A program made the position numbers and the translations under genes. Shown here one piece after another: positions 24,331-33,432 of a DNA stretch of 61,578 nucleotides. A model generated the notes under the pieces. That model was not told where the DNA came from. It made no database searches and saw nothing but the letters and a program-made list of their open reading frames with translations. The stretch's first letter is position 1. Each line of letters starts with the position of its first letter. The stretch comes from an uncultured Ectothiorhodospiraceae bacterium (GTDB lineage Bacteria > Pseudomonadota > Gammaproteobacteria > JAABTG01), in assembly GCA_937867305.1 (NCBI GenBank), contig CALMKJ010000025.1, positions 76,196 to 137,773 of the forward strand, in the 5' to 3' direction.

Positions 24331-24534
24331 ATGCGTACTGGAACAGTGAAGTGGTTTAACGACGCCAAGGGTTTCGGCTTCATCGCGCCTGCTGACGGCG
24401 GCGAGGACGTGTTCGTGCACTACAGCGCGATCGCGGGCTCCGGCTTCCGTTCTCTGGCCGAGGGGCAGCGGGTCAACTTCGAGGTGGAGAAGGGACCCAA
24501 GGGCCTTCAGGCCCGGCAGGTCACCCCCGCCTGA
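24331..24534 (+). CDS. CspA-family cold-shock protein
   Basis: A 67-residue single cold-shock domain: [20 protein letters not shown] carries RNP1 (KGFGFI), DVFVHYSAI carries RNP2, and the end [16 protein letters not shown] closes the beta-barrel. These proteins bind single-stranded nucleic acid and melt RNA structure. GAGGAAAGG precedes ATG with a 9-base spacer. A leader of up to about 200 bases separates it from glgP, as is usual for csp genes. A strong intrinsic terminator follows. Paralogue identity (CspA, CspD, CspE) cannot be settled. Confidence 0.95.
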   Translation: MRTGTVKWFNDAKGFGFIAPADGGEDVFVHYSAIAGSGFRSLAEGQRVNFEVEKGPKGLQARQVTPA

Positions 24535-24558
24535 CGTAACGTCGAGCCACTTCGACGC

Positions 24559-24583
24559 GAAGCCCCGCCCCGTGCGGGGCTTC
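24559..24583 (+). terminator. Intrinsic terminator after the cold-shock gene
   Basis: A perfect 10-bp stem GAAGCCCCGC / GCGGGGCTTC with a 5-nt loop, followed by GTCTCTCT, starts 25 bases after the csp stop. It is the clearest rho-independent-like hairpin in the window. It ends only 16 bases before the GTG start of prfC, so it also occupies the translation-initiation region of that gene. Confidence 0.8.
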
Positions 24584-24599
24584 GTCTCTCTGACCCCCC

Positions 24600-26186
24600 G
24601 TGTCCACCCACATCGACGAAACCTCCCGCCGCCGCACCTTCGCCATCGTCTCTCACCCCGACGCCGGCAAGACGACCCTGACCGAGCAGCTCCTGCTGTT
24701 CGGGGGCGCGATCCAGATGGCCGGGACGGTAAAGGCGCGCAAGGCTGCGCGTCACGCCACCTCGGACTGGATGCAGATGGAAAAGGAGCGGGGGATCTCC
24801 ATCACCTCCTCGGTGATGCAGTTCCCGTACCGGGGGCGGGTGGTGAACCTCCTGGACACCCCGGGTCACGCGGACTTCTCGGAGGACACCTACCGCACGC
24901 TGACCGCCGTCGACGCCGCGCTGATGGTCATCGACGCGGCCAAGGGCGTCGAGGAGCGTACCGTCAAGCTGATGGAGGTCTGCCGGCTGCGGGACACTCC
25001 GATCGTGACCTTCGTGAACAAGCTGGACCGGGACGGGCGCGAGCCGCTGGAGCTCCTCGACGAGATCGAGCGGGTGCTGCGCATCCGCGGGGCGCCCGTC
25101 ACCTGGCCCATCGGCATGGGCCGCGAGCTGCGGGGCATCTATCACATCCTGAACGACACCGTTCACCTCTACGCCCCGAATGCTGACCACCGCTGGAGCG
25201 GGGGCGGGGTGCTGCACGGCATCGACAACCCGCTGCTCGACGAGGCCCTCGGGCCCTACGCCGCGGAGCTGCGCGAGCAGATGGAGCTCGTGCGGGGCGC
25301 GAGCCACCCCTTCGACCTCGCGGCCTATCGATCGGGCGCCCTGACCCCCGTGTTCTTCGGTACCGCGTTGAACAATTTCGGGGTCGACGAGCTGATGGAC
25401 GCCTTCGTGGAGTGGGCCCCCCCCCCGCAGCCGTACGCGACCGAGACCCGGGAGGTCCGACCGGAGGAAGAGGTCTTCAGCGGCTTCGTCTTCAAGATCC
25501 AGGCGAACATGGACCCGGCGCACCGGGACCGCATCGCCTTCCTGCGAGTGTGCTCGGGCGTCTACCGCAAGGGGATGAGGCTCTTCCACGTGCGCGCCGG
25601 CAAAGAGGTCCGGGTCTCCGACGCCCTGACCTTCCTCGCCTCCGACCGGGCGCACCTGGAAGAGGCGTATCCCGGGGACATCATCGGTCTGCACAACCAC
25701 GGGACGATCCGGATCGGCGACACCTTCACCGAAGGCGAGCCCCTGAAGTTCACCGGTATCCCGAATTTCGCCCCCGAGATCTTCCGCCGGGTCCGACTGC
25801 GCGATCCCCTCAAGGCGAAGGCCCTTCAGAAGGGCCTGGATCAGCTCTGCGAGGAGGGAGCCACCCAGGTCTTCCGGCCCCTCGTGGGCAATGACGTGGT
25901 GCTGGGCGCGGTGGGGATCCTGCAGTTCGACGTGGTCGCCTATCGCCTGCGCGACGAGTACCGGGTGGACTGTGCCTTCGAGCCGGTCCCGGTCGCGACC
26001 GCCCGCTGGGTCGTCTGCGACGACAGGCGCAAGCTCGAGGAGTTTCGCGACCGCAATGCAGGGAACCTGGGCACGGACCATGCCGGCGAGCTGGTCTATC
26101 TGGCGCCGACCCAGGTCAACCTGAACCTGACCCGGGAGCGGTGGCCGGACGTGCGATTCCTGGCGACCCGCGAACAGCTCGGCTGA
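24600..26186 (+). CDS. prfC: Peptide chain release factor 3 (RF3)
   Basis: A 528-residue translational GTPase. G1 is SHPDAGKTT (about residues 18-26), the G2/switch region is [17 protein letters not shown]3 is [14 protein letters not shown] and G4 is NKLDRDG. The RF3-specific domains 2 and 3 follow ([31 protein letters not shown]). It recycles RF1/RF2 after peptide release. GTG 24600 is the only start giving the standard N-terminus before [12 protein letters not shown], yet no Shine-Dalgarno sequence is visible because the csp terminator hairpin ends 16 bases upstream. It is convergent with the J-domain gene, 3 bases apart. Confidence 0.94.
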   Translation: MSTHIDETSRRRTFAIVSHPDAGKTTLTEQLLLFGGAIQMAGTVKARKAARHATSDWMQMEKERGISITSSVMQFPYRGRVVNLLDTPGHADFSEDTYRTLTAVDAALMVIDAAKGVEERTVKLMEVCRLRDTPIVTFVNKLDRDGREPLELLDEIERVLRIRGAPVTWPIGMGRELRGIYHILNDTVHLYAPNADHRWSGGGVLHGIDNPLLDEALGPYAAELREQMELVRGASHPFDLAAYRSGALTPVFFGTALNNFGVDELMDAFVEWAPPPQPYATETREVRPEEEVFSGFVFKIQANMDPAHRDRIAFLRVCSGVYRKGMRLFHVRAGKEVRVSDALTFLASDRAHLEEAYPGDIIGLHNHGTIRIGDTFTEGEPLKFTGIPNFAPEIFRRVRLRDPLKAKALQKGLDQLCEEGATQVFRPLVGNDVVLGAVGILQFDVVAYRLRDEYRVDCAFEPVPVATARWVVCDDRRKLEEFRDRNAGNLGTDHAGELVYLAPTQVNLNLTRERWPDVRFLATREQLG

Positions 26187-26189
26187 GGT

Positions 26190-26696
26190 TCAGCCCTTCA
26201 GCAGCAGGTCCTTGGCCCGGTTGATCAGGGCGGCCACGTAGTCCGAGCCACCCCGGTCGGGGTGCACCTTCTGCATCAGCCGCCGGTGAGCCTCGCGAAT
26301 CTCCTCGACGGTCGCGTCGGGCTTCAGCCCGAGGATTTCGTAGGCCTGCGCACGGGTCATGGGCCCCTGGGTGCGGGCCGTGGGCCCCTGGTCACCGCTC
26401 GCGGTCCCCTGGGGGTCCGCCTGGCCCTTCCACGTCGCCATCAGGCGTTGCAGGAGCGGGGCGATCTGGAGGAGGGAGGCCAGGCGCTGCACCAGCGGCA
26501 CGGCGGCGGCCAGCGCGGCGAATACCCAGTTCAGGCGCCCGGTGGCCGCCAGGAGGACGGCGCCGCCCACCAGGACGCCCATTGCGATCCGTCGCAGAAG
26601 ACGCGTCACCTGGCGGGGTGGGGTGTGGGTGAACCAGCGCAGGGCGAGCAGGACACCCACCACCAGGCCCAGCAGGACGACGAGCTTCGCGAGCAC
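26190..26696 (-). CDS. Membrane-anchored J-domain protein
   Basis: A 168-residue protein. The N-terminus has two hydrophobic segments (about residues 2-19 and 34-70) and the C-terminal 60 residues form a J-domain: [36 protein letters not shown] contains the HPD tripeptide needed to stimulate DnaK ATPase. The layout (TM, linker, C-terminal J-domain) resembles Tim14/Pam18 and the proteobacterial DnaJ-like membrane proteins. It would recruit DnaK to the inner membrane; the client is unknown. ATG at 26696. Confidence 0.88.
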   Translation of the reverse strand: MLAKLVVLLGLVVGVLLALRWFTHTPPRQVTRLLRRIAMGVLVGGAVLLAATGRLNWVFAALAAAVPLVQRLASLLQIAPLLQRLMATWKGQADPQGTASGDQGPTARTQGPMTRAQAYEILGLKPDATVEEIREAHRRLMQKVHPDRGGSDYVAALINRAKDLLLKG

Positions 26697-26792
26697 GTCC
26701 GGTCAGGCCGGGCCGGGGCCGGTGTTCGCGGGAGGGTTTCCCTGGGGATGCACGTGGTTCGCCACAATCGCGGGTCCGACGGTGACTATACC

Positions 26793-28223
26793 CTATCCCT
26801 TGACGCAGACGAGCGGCCTCAGCCGGGCCACCTTGCGGGCGAGGCCCGCGGACTCCGACGCGTCCACCACTGCGGAGACGTCCTTGTACGCGCCCGGCGC
26901 CTCCTCGGCGATCCCGCGCAGGGACGGACTCCGCACGACGACCCCGTCGCGGGCGAGGCGCTCCACGACGTCCCGCCCCTGCCACTGCCGGGTGGCCTGG
27001 TGGCGGCTCATCGCGCGCCCCGCGCCGTGGCAGGCGGAGCTGAAGGAACGCCGCTCGCCCTCGGTGGTGCCCACCAGCACGTAGGAGGACGTGCCCATGG
27101 TGCCGCCGACGAGGACCGGCTGTCCGGCGTCGCGCAGGGCCGTGGGCAGCTCCGGGTGGCCGGGGCCGTACGCGCGGGTGGCGCCCTTGCGGTGCACGAA
27201 GAGCTGCCGCCTGCGTCCCTCGACCTCGTGCTCTTCGACCTTGCAGGTGTTGTGCGAGACGTCGTAGAGAAGCCTGAGGTCTGCGCGGGGGAAGCGCTGG
27301 GCGAACGCGAGCCGGGTCAGGTGGGTCAGGACCTCGCGATTGGCGAGTGCGCAGTTGATGCCGGCGCGCATGGCTCCGAGGTAGGACTGGCCGAGCTCCG
27401 AATCGATGGGTGCACAGGCCAGCTCCCGGTCGGGCAGCGAGAGCCCGTGCCGGGGTGCCTCGACGGTCATGCGCTTGAGAAAATCCGTGCCGATCTGGTG
27501 TCCGAGGCCCCGGGACCCGCAGTGGATGCTCACGAGGATGTCCCCCGGGCGCAGACCGAAGGCGGCCGCGGTCTGCTGGTCGTAGACCTCGACCACCTCC
27601 TGGACCTCGGCGTAGTGATTGCCGGACCCGAGCGTGCCCATCTCCGCCCGTTGACGCTTCTTCGCCTGCTCGGAGACCTGGTCCGGGCGGGCTCCGCGCA
27701 TCCGACCGTGCTCCTCGATGCGCTCCAGGTCCTCGTGCCGGCCCCAACCCTGCTCGACGGCCCACCGGGCGCCGCCCGCGAGCATGGCGTCCATCTGCCG
27801 GGCATCGAGGCGGACCGCCCCGGTGCTGCCGAGTCCGGCGGGGATGAAGGCGTACAGGTCATCGGCGAGCTCGCGCTTCAGCGGCTCCACGTCCTCGCGG
27901 GTGAGCCCCGTGTGGAGCGAGCGGACCCCGCAGGAGATGTCGAAGCCGACACCGCCGGCCGAGACGACCCCGCCTTCGGCCGGGTCGAACGCGGCCACGC
28001 CACCGATGGGAAACCCGTAGCCCCAGTGGGCGTCGGGCATCGCGTAGGACGCCTGGACGATCCCGGGCAGGCTCGCGACGTTGCAGACCTGCTCGACGAC
28101 CTTTTCGTCCATGTCGCGCAGGAGCGCCTCGCTGGCATAGAGGACGCCCGGCACGCGCATCGCGCCCCGCGGGGCGATGCGCCACTCGATCTCGCTGACA
28201 CGGGTGAGGCGGGAGGTGTCCAT
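26793..28223 (-). CDS. rtcB: RtcB RNA ligase
   Basis: A 476-residue RNA 2',3'-cyclic phosphate/3'-phosphate to 5'-OH ligase. Metal and GMP-binding landmarks are present: GVGFDISCGVRS (Cys ligand), GTLGSGNHYAEVQ, SIHCGSRGLGHQIG, YDVSHNTCK, GGTMGTSSYVLVGT and ACHGAGRAMSR with the guanylylated histidine. It repairs or splices broken RNA using GTP. The archease gene lies 69 bases upstream on the same strand, which fits a functional pair. No rtcA or rtcR is next to it. Confidence 0.95.
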   Translation of the reverse strand: MDTSRLTRVSEIEWRIAPRGAMRVPGVLYASEALLRDMDEKVVEQVCNVASLPGIVQASYAMPDAHWGYGFPIGGVAAFDPAEGGVVSAGGVGFDISCGVRSLHTGLTREDVEPLKRELADDLYAFIPAGLGSTGAVRLDARQMDAMLAGGARWAVEQGWGRHEDLERIEEHGRMRGARPDQVSEQAKKRQRAEMGTLGSGNHYAEVQEVVEVYDQQTAAAFGLRPGDILVSIHCGSRGLGHQIGTDFLKRMTVEAPRHGLSLPDRELACAPIDSELGQSYLGAMRAGINCALANREVLTHLTRLAFAQRFPRADLRLLYDVSHNTCKVEEHEVEGRRRQLFVHRKGATRAYGPGHPELPTALRDAGQPVLVGGTMGTSSYVLVGTTEGERRSFSSACHGAGRAMSRHQATRQWQGRDVVERLARDGVVVRSPSLRGIAEEAPGAYKDVSAVVDASESAGLARKVARLRPLVCVKG

Positions 28224-28292
28224 GGGTCGCTCGGGGCGGCGGCGCTGTCCGGGGTGGTGGGGGTTCCCGTAAGGGTAGGATACCGCGGGCTC

Positions 28293-28727
28293 TCAGACGT
28301 CCACGACCGCCTGGGCCACCCAGGCCCCGTCGGGCTCCCGGGCGACCCGCAGCGCGGTGTACGTGGCGCCCTTCACCTCCACGGCCGGACGGTGGCGGTC
28401 CCGGTCGACGGGCTCGCCCCAGGCGGTGGCCTGCAGCCGGGTCCCTTCGATGCGGACCTCGAAGCGCCCGAACAGCATCTGGCGGGTCGCCATCTCGAAG
28501 ACGAGGGCGTTCAGCCAATCGGCGAAGAGCAACTCCAGGTCGGGCGCCTCGCAGGCGACCTCGACGGGATGCTTCGCCGCCACCTCCGCGGGGGGCACGA
28601 TGACCGCCGTCAGGGCCAGGGCACCCTGCACGAAGGCCTCGGCGGGCGTCGGTCCACGGCCGCGGACCCCGATGTCGGCCTGGTGGGGGAAGTGCTCCCA
28701 AGTGCTTCCCGGTCGGGTGGCGTCCAT
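28293..28727 (-). CDS. Archease (RtcB cofactor)
   Basis: A 144-residue protein matching archease from end to end: WEHFPHQADIGVRGRG at the start (HTADIG motif with the metal-binding Asp), LFADWLNALVFEM in the middle, ATAWGEPVDRDRHRP, EVKGATYTAL and the terminal VVDV. Archease speeds guanylylation and turnover of RtcB and widens its nucleotide use. ATG 28727 has AGGGGG four bases upstream; the frame remains open to 29006 but this part lacks family similarity. Transcribed together with rtcB. Confidence 0.92.
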   Translation of the reverse strand: MDATRPGSTWEHFPHQADIGVRGRGPTPAEAFVQGALALTAVIVPPAEVAAKHPVEVACEAPDLELLFADWLNALVFEMATRQMLFGRFEVRIEGTRLQATAWGEPVDRDRHRPAVEVKGATYTALRVAREPDGAWVAQAVVDV

Positions 28728-28789
28728 CGTCCCCCTGATCTCGACCGCCCATGACCGCGACGCGGTCGCCGCGCAAGGACCCCGGCAGT

Positions 28790-28795
28790 TAGAAT
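28790..28795 (+). promoter_or_regulatory. Possible -10 element for the CBS-domain gene
   Basis: TAGAAT, five of six matches to the sigma-70 -10 hexamer, lies in a locally AT-rich patch of the 199-base divergent region between archease and the CBS-domain gene. No good -35 is seen at 16-18 bases. The start of transcription would be about 125 bases before the ATG. Confidence 0.3.
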
Positions 28796-28926
28796 ACAAC
28801 GCACGTTCAGGGGCCGCGGGCCGTGCGCCGCGAGAGACGGTCCTGCACGGACATCGGCGACCAGTTCCAGGGCTGCAGAGGCAGCGGTATGGCTGGGGCG
28901 CACTAACCAAGACGGAGGAGAGCACC

Positions 28927-29385
28927 ATGTCGGTCGGCGAGATCTGCAACCGGGAAGTCGTGACCATCGAGAAGAGCGCGCCGGTCGTGCGGGCTGCGAA
29001 GCTCATGCGCCAGTTCCACGTCGGCTGTGTCGTCGTCGTCGCCGACGGCGTTCAGCCCCTGCAACCCGTCGGGGTCGTCACGGACCGGGACCTGGCCATC
29101 GAGATCCTCGCCCAGGAGGTCCCGGCGGAGACCGTGATCGTGGGGGACGTGATGGGCGCGGAGCTGCTGACGGCCCGCGAGGAAGACGGGATCTGGGAGA
29201 CCATCATGCGCATGCGCGCCGTGGGGGTGCGCAGGCTGCCCATCGTAAGTCGCCACGGCGAGCTGGTGGGGATCCTGACCATGGACGACCTGCTCCAGTT
29301 CATCGTGGGTGAGCTCTCCGACCTGGTGAAGCTGGTGCGCCGGGAGCAGAAACGCGAGGAGGTGGCACGCCACGCACCCGTCTAG
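28927..29385 (+). CDS. CBS-domain pair protein
   Basis: A 152-residue protein made of two CBS motifs: residues about 8-65 (REVVTIEKSAPVVRAAKLMRQFHVGCVVVV, then GVVTDRDLAIEIL) and 75-130 (DVMGAELLTAREEDGIWETIMRMRAVGVRRLPIV, then LVGILTMDDLLQFI). Such stand-alone pairs bind adenosyl nucleotides and regulate partner proteins. GGAGGAGA precedes ATG 28927. The Pcm-like gene follows after 22 bases on the same strand. The partner is not evident. Confidence 0.9.
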   Translation: MSVGEICNREVVTIEKSAPVVRAAKLMRQFHVGCVVVVADGVQPLQPVGVVTDRDLAIEILAQEVPAETVIVGDVMGAELLTAREEDGIWETIMRMRAVGVRRLPIVSRHGELVGILTMDDLLQFIVGELSDLVKLVRREQKREEVARHAPV

Positions 29386-29407
29386 CCGCGAGACCGAGGC
29401 GGAGCGC

Positions 29408-30043
29408 ATGCTCCGCGACATCGAGCGTGAGGTCGAGCTGACGCACGGCCTCACCGGGCGGGCCCGGATCTCGGACCGGGTCCTCGACGCGCTCCGCTGT
29501 GTCCCGAGGCACGCCTTCGTGGACGAGGGGATGCGCCGGCACGCCTACGACGACGGTCCCCTGCCCATCGGGCACGGGCAGACGATCTCCCAGCCGTTCA
29601 TCGTCGGGCTGATGACCGACCTGCTGGACCCCGAGCCGGGGGACAGGGTCCTCGAGGTCGGCACGGGCTCCGGATACCAGGCGGCGGTCCTCTCGCGCGT
29701 GGTGTCGCGGGTGTATTCGGTCGAGATCATCGAGGCCCTGGCGGTGCGGGCCTCGGAGCGGCTGGCGGCGCTCGGTTACCACAATGTCGAGACGCAGGTC
29801 GGCGACGGCTACCACGGGTGGGTGGAGCACTCGCCCTACGACGGGATCCTGGTGACTGCGGCTGCGCGGGCCGTTCCTCCCGCCCTGGTGGAGCAGTTGA
29901 AGCCCGGGGCCCGCCTCGTGATCCCGGTGGGCGAGCCCTATCTGCCCCAGCGCCTCCTGCTGCTCCAGAAGGAGGAGGGGGGGCTCGTGTCGGAGACCGA
30001 GGTGCTCCCGGTGGCGTTCGTGCCCCTGACCGGGGGCCACTGA
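29408..30043 (+). CDS. pcm: Protein-L-isoaspartate O-methyltransferase
   Basis: A 211-residue methyltransferase of the PCMT family. The N-terminal ISDRVLDALRCVPRHAFVDEG segment, the PIGHGQTISQPFIVGLMTDLL substrate loop, motif I VLEVGTGSGYQAAVLS, acidic VYSVEI and DGILVTAAARAVPPALVEQLKPGARLVIPVG are all characteristic. It methylates L-isoaspartyl residues in damaged proteins to start their repair. It may be cotranscribed with the CBS-domain gene. The ribosome site at 29408 is weak. Confidence 0.93.
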   Translation: MLRDIEREVELTHGLTGRARISDRVLDALRCVPRHAFVDEGMRRHAYDDGPLPIGHGQTISQPFIVGLMTDLLDPEPGDRVLEVGTGSGYQAAVLSRVVSRVYSVEIIEALAVRASERLAALGYHNVETQVGDGYHGWVEHSPYDGILVTAAARAVPPALVEQLKPGARLVIPVGEPYLPQRLLLLQKEEGGLVSETEVLPVAFVPLTGGH

Positions 30044-30050
30044 GTCCCCG

Positions 30051-30893
30051 TCAGCGCGCGATGATGACCGGGCACCCGACGCGCTCGAGCAGCGCGGCGA
30101 AGGCGGTTGCCTCGCAGAGCGGGTGACCGGCCGGCAGAACCAGCAGGCGGCCGCCCGCGGCACGGACCTCCGCGGCGAGGGCCCCGGGGCTTTCCGAGGG
30201 GACCTCGTGGACTCTCGCCTGCAGGCCCTGGGTGCGCAGGCTCGTCTCGACCTCCGAAGTGAGGCCCGGTGCTCGCCCCCGGGGCCTGGAGGGCACCAGG
30301 GCGACGAGGTTGCGCCCGTCCTCGCGCGCGAGCCGGCCGGCCAACGCCAGGGCCCGCAGGGCGGCCCCGGAGCCATCGCAGAGGACGGCGACGGGGCGGC
30401 CCGGGACGGTGCCGGGCCTGAGGAAGGCCACGCTGCTCGGCGAGAGCTGCGCCACGGCGCGGGCCGTGGACCCGAGGTTGCCCCCGACCGCGGGGTTGCG
30501 CCCCGCCGAGCCCATGACCACCAGGTCGACACGCTCCGCGGCCTCGACGAGCTCCCGGGCGACGGTCCCGCGCGTCACCCGGAACGACCACCTCAGGTGC
30601 AGGCGCTCGGCCTCCCGGGCGAGGAGCTCGCGCAAGAGGGCCGCCTCCGCGCGCAGGGCCCGTGCCATCGTCTCCTCGTTGCGGGCCTCCTCGGCCGCAG
30701 GCCCCCAGGCGCTCCGCGCGCTGAAGGGGAGGGAGGCGAGCCGCAGCAGGTTGGCGTCCTCGACGAAGAGACCGAGCAGCTCGGCCTGAAGCTCGGCCGC
30801 CAGGGCCGCGGCACCGGCCAGGGCCGCGCGGCCGCTGGCCGAGGCGTCCAGTGCCACCAGGATCCGTGCAAGGCCCCGCTCAGTCGGGCTCAT
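30051..30893 (-). CDS. Tandem universal stress protein (UspA domains)
   Basis: A 280-residue protein. The first UspA domain (ILVALDASASGRAALAGAAALAAEL to VVMGSAGRNPAVGGNLGSTARAV) retains the ATP-binding GxxG-x9-G(S/T) pattern. The second, from about residue 165 (PVAVLCDGSGAALRALALA to VLPAGHPL), is shorter and lacks it. Its first 14 bases overlap the end of the Lon-like protease gene, so the two are coupled. Membership in a stress response is likely; the precise task is unknown. Confidence 0.85.
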   Translation of the reverse strand: MSPTERGLARILVALDASASGRAALAGAAALAAELQAELLGLFVEDANLLRLASLPFSARSAWGPAAEEARNEETMARALRAEAALLRELLAREAERLHLRWSFRVTRGTVARELVEAAERVDLVVMGSAGRNPAVGGNLGSTARAVAQLSPSSVAFLRPGTVPGRPVAVLCDGSGAALRALALAGRLAREDGRNLVALVPSRPRGRAPGLTSEVETSLRTQGLQARVHEVPSESPGALAAEVRAAGGRLLVLPAGHPLCEATAFAALLERVGCPVIIAR

Positions 30894-33303
30894 CTTCCTC
30901 GGAAACGCCCCGCAGCGCCGTGGCGTAGGTCTGGGCGAGCACCGTGAGCTCCGCCAGCCTGCCCTGCACCCGCCCGTTCACCGTGTCCGGCGGGTAGAGG
31001 CCATCGCCGTCGGGCTCGCCCGCGGGCAGGCCGGTCAGGAGCTCGACCGCCTCGTCCACGGTACTCACCGGGTACACGGAGAATTGGCCGGCCGCGGCCG
31101 CCTCCACGACGTTGCGCCGCAGCATCAGGTGCTTGACGTTGGCGGCCGGGACCAGGACTCCCTGCCGGGAGTCGAGGCCCTGCAGGCGGCAGACCTCGAA
31201 GAAGCCTTCGATCTTCTCGTTGACGCTGCCGACGGCCTGCACGTCGCCGCGCTGGTTCACCGACCCCGTCACCGCGAGGGACTGGCGGACCGGGAGGCCC
31301 GCGAGAGCCGAGAGAAGCGCGCACGCCTCGGCGAGCGAGGCGCTGTCGCCCTCCACCATGGCGTAGGACTGCTCGAAGGCGAGGCTCGCGGAAAAGGACA
31401 GCGGCTGGTTGCGCCCGAAGCGGTGAGCGAGGAAGTGGGAGAGGATGAGCACCCCTTTGGAGTGGATGGCCCCGCCCAGCTCGACCTCACGCTCGATGTC
31501 GACGACCTTCCCGTCGCCGAGCCGGGCGGTGGCGGTGATCCGGGAGGGCTGGCCAAAGGCGTAGTCGCCCAGCTGGATGACCGAGAGGCCGTTCACCTGG
31601 GCAACGGCGCTGCCCCGCGTGTCGATGACGAGAGTCCCCCGCCGGATGTCGTCCTGAACCCTTTCCCGCACCCGGCTCGATCGGTGCTCCCGGGCGTCCA
31701 CCGCGCGCTGCACATCGTCGGCGCGGACCCGGTCGCGGCCGGCCTCCCCGGCCCAGTAGTCCGCCTCCCGCAACAGGTCGGCGACCCGTTGCAGGGCGGT
31801 CGTGAACCTCTCGCTGTCCGCCGCCAGCCGCCCGCTCTCCTCGAGGACCCGGGCCACGGCCTCGCGCCCGAGAGGCCGCAGGCCCTCGTGCCGGGCCACC
31901 GAGGCGAGCAGTCGCGCGTACTCGAGCTGGGTGTCGTCCGTGCGCTCGGTCTCCTCGTCGAAATCCGCGACGACCTTGAAGAGCTCTGCGAGCTCGGGGT
32001 CGAGGTATTGCAGCGCATAGAAGAGGGCGCGGTCCCCCACCAGCACCACCTTCGCGTCGAGGGGGATGGGCTCGGGCTCGATCGACACCGTGCTGATGAG
32101 GCTCAGGACCTCGCCGAGGGACTCGATCCGGATGCTGCGCGCGGACAGCGCGCGCTTCAGCCCCTCCCATGCGTAGGGGGCCATCAGCACCTTGCGCGCG
32201 TCCAGCACCAGATACCCGCCGTTGGCCCAGTGCAGTGCCCCGGGCTTGACCAGCGTGAAGTCCGTGGCGAGGGTTCCCATCTGCGCGACGTGCTCGGCGC
32301 GTCCGATCAGGTTCTGGTAGATGGGATTGTCCTCCACGACCACGGGAGCCCCGGGGCTGCGGCCGTGGTCCACGAGGAGATTCACCCGGTAGCGCCGGAA
32401 GGAGGGGCCCCCGCCGCCGCCGAAGACGAGAAACGCCGGGCGCTCCTCGTCCGACTTGCGAAAATCGTCCACGTTCTCGACGACGTCCTGCCCCACGGCG
32501 TCGAGATAGGCGAGGACCTGGGGCAGCTCCGCGTAGGCCTTGCGCAGCTCGTCGATGAGGTGGCCGACGGCGAAGCGGGCCACCTCCCGATTGAGCTCCT
32601 TCAGCTTGGACCGGGTCTCCTTCTGCCAACCGGGCAGCCGCGCGAGCAGGCGCTTGAGCTTCTCCTGCAGCGCCGCCACCGCCTGCTCGACCCGACCCTG
32701 TTCGTCCTTCGGCAGTTTCTCGAACTCGGCGGGTGAGAGCACCTCCCCGTCCCTCACGGGACCGAAGGCGAAGCCCGTCGGGGTGTGGATGAGGGCGATG
32801 CCCTGTTGGCTCGCCTCGTGCCCGAGCTCGCTGAAGGCCTGGCTCTGCCGCTCCTTGAGCTCTTCCTCGATCTCCTGTACCCGCGTCCGATACGGGTCGC
32901 TCTCGAAGGCGGAAGGGACCGCGCTGCGCAGGTCCTCGAGCAGTTGCACCATGTCCTGGCGCAGGGCCGCCCCCCGCCCCGGGGGCAGGCGCAGGGCGAC
33001 GGGCCGGTGGGGTTGCTCGAAGTTGTGCACGTAGCACCAGTCGGAGGGCACCGGCGCCGTGCGGGCGCGCTCTTCGAGGACCCGGCGGACGACCTCGTGC
33101 TTGCCCAGGCCCGGTGGCCCCAGCACGAACAGGTTGAAGCCGGGCTGCCGGATCCCGGTGCCGAAGCGCAAGGCGTCCATGGCGCGCTTCTGACCCACGA
33201 CCGACTCCGGGTCCGGCAGCTCGTCGGTGGACTCGAACGGCAGGGATTCGGGGTCGCAGCGGCGGTGAAGCCGCTCGGGAGGAAGGGGACCTGGGGCGGT
33301 CAT
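30880..33303 (-). CDS. Lon-like AAA+ protease (YcbZ/LonH type, S16 family)
   Basis: An 807-residue protein. An N-terminal helical region includes VVGQKRAMDALRFG, Walker A-like FVLGPPGLGKHE (about residues 59-70), a long coiled-coil insertion (residues 120-260) and the AAA_32 core with GALHWANGGYLVLDA and LVGDRALFYALQ. The C-terminal S16 protease domain has catalytic Ser654 (VEGDSAS) and Lys697 (VNEK), 43 residues apart as in Lon. The first domain differs from classical Lon, which has an N-terminal LON domain that is absent here. E. coli YcbZ is the nearest named relative. It overlaps the Usp gene downstream. Confidence 0.9.
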   Translation of the reverse strand: MTAPGPLPPERLHRRCDPESLPFESTDELPDPESVVGQKRAMDALRFGTGIRQPGFNLFVLGPPGLGKHEVVRRVLEERARTAPVPSDWCYVHNFEQPHRPVALRLPPGRGAALRQDMVQLLEDLRSAVPSAFESDPYRTRVQEIEEELKERQSQAFSELGHEASQQGIALIHTPTGFAFGPVRDGEVLSPAEFEKLPKDEQGRVEQAVAALQEKLKRLLARLPGWQKETRSKLKELNREVARFAVGHLIDELRKAYAELPQVLAYLDAVGQDVVENVDDFRKSDEERPAFLVFGGGGGPSFRRYRVNLLVDHGRSPGAPVVVEDNPIYQNLIGRAEHVAQMGTLATDFTLVKPGALHWANGGYLVLDARKVLMAPYAWEGLKRALSARSIRIESLGEVLSLISTVSIEPEPIPLDAKVVLVGDRALFYALQYLDPELAELFKVVADFDEETERTDDTQLEYARLLASVARHEGLRPLGREAVARVLEESGRLAADSERFTTALQRVADLLREADYWAGEAGRDRVRADDVQRAVDAREHRSSRVRERVQDDIRRGTLVIDTRGSAVAQVNGLSVIQLGDYAFGQPSRITATARLGDGKVVDIEREVELGGAIHSKGVLILSHFLAHRFGRNQPLSFSASLAFEQSYAMVEGDSASLAEACALLSALAGLPVRQSLAVTGSVNQRGDVQAVGSVNEKIEGFFEVCRLQGLDSRQGVLVPAANVKHLMLRRNVVEAAAAGQFSVYPVSTVDEAVELLTGLPAGEPDGDGLYPPDTVNGRVQGRLAELTVLAQTYATALRGVSEEDEPD

Positions 33304-33432
33304 GGTCTGGTCTGCCGCAATCGCGTGGCCCTCAATGTACCACGGGGCCCGGAGTCGGACGCCGGCCCCGCCGGGGCGAAGCTTGGCGGGGCGGGGGAGG
33401 GAGGGGCGCAGGGTGGCCGGGCGGCGGGGGGC

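Noticed and set aside
24507-26081. 524-codon minus-strand frame opposite prfC
   Set aside because: Same reason: shadow of RF3, without family motifs.
33366-33391. GC-rich inverted repeat after the ThiL-MutH gene as a terminator
   Set aside because: Only a 7-bp stem with a 12-base loop and no T-run in very GC-rich DNA; not distinguishable from chance.
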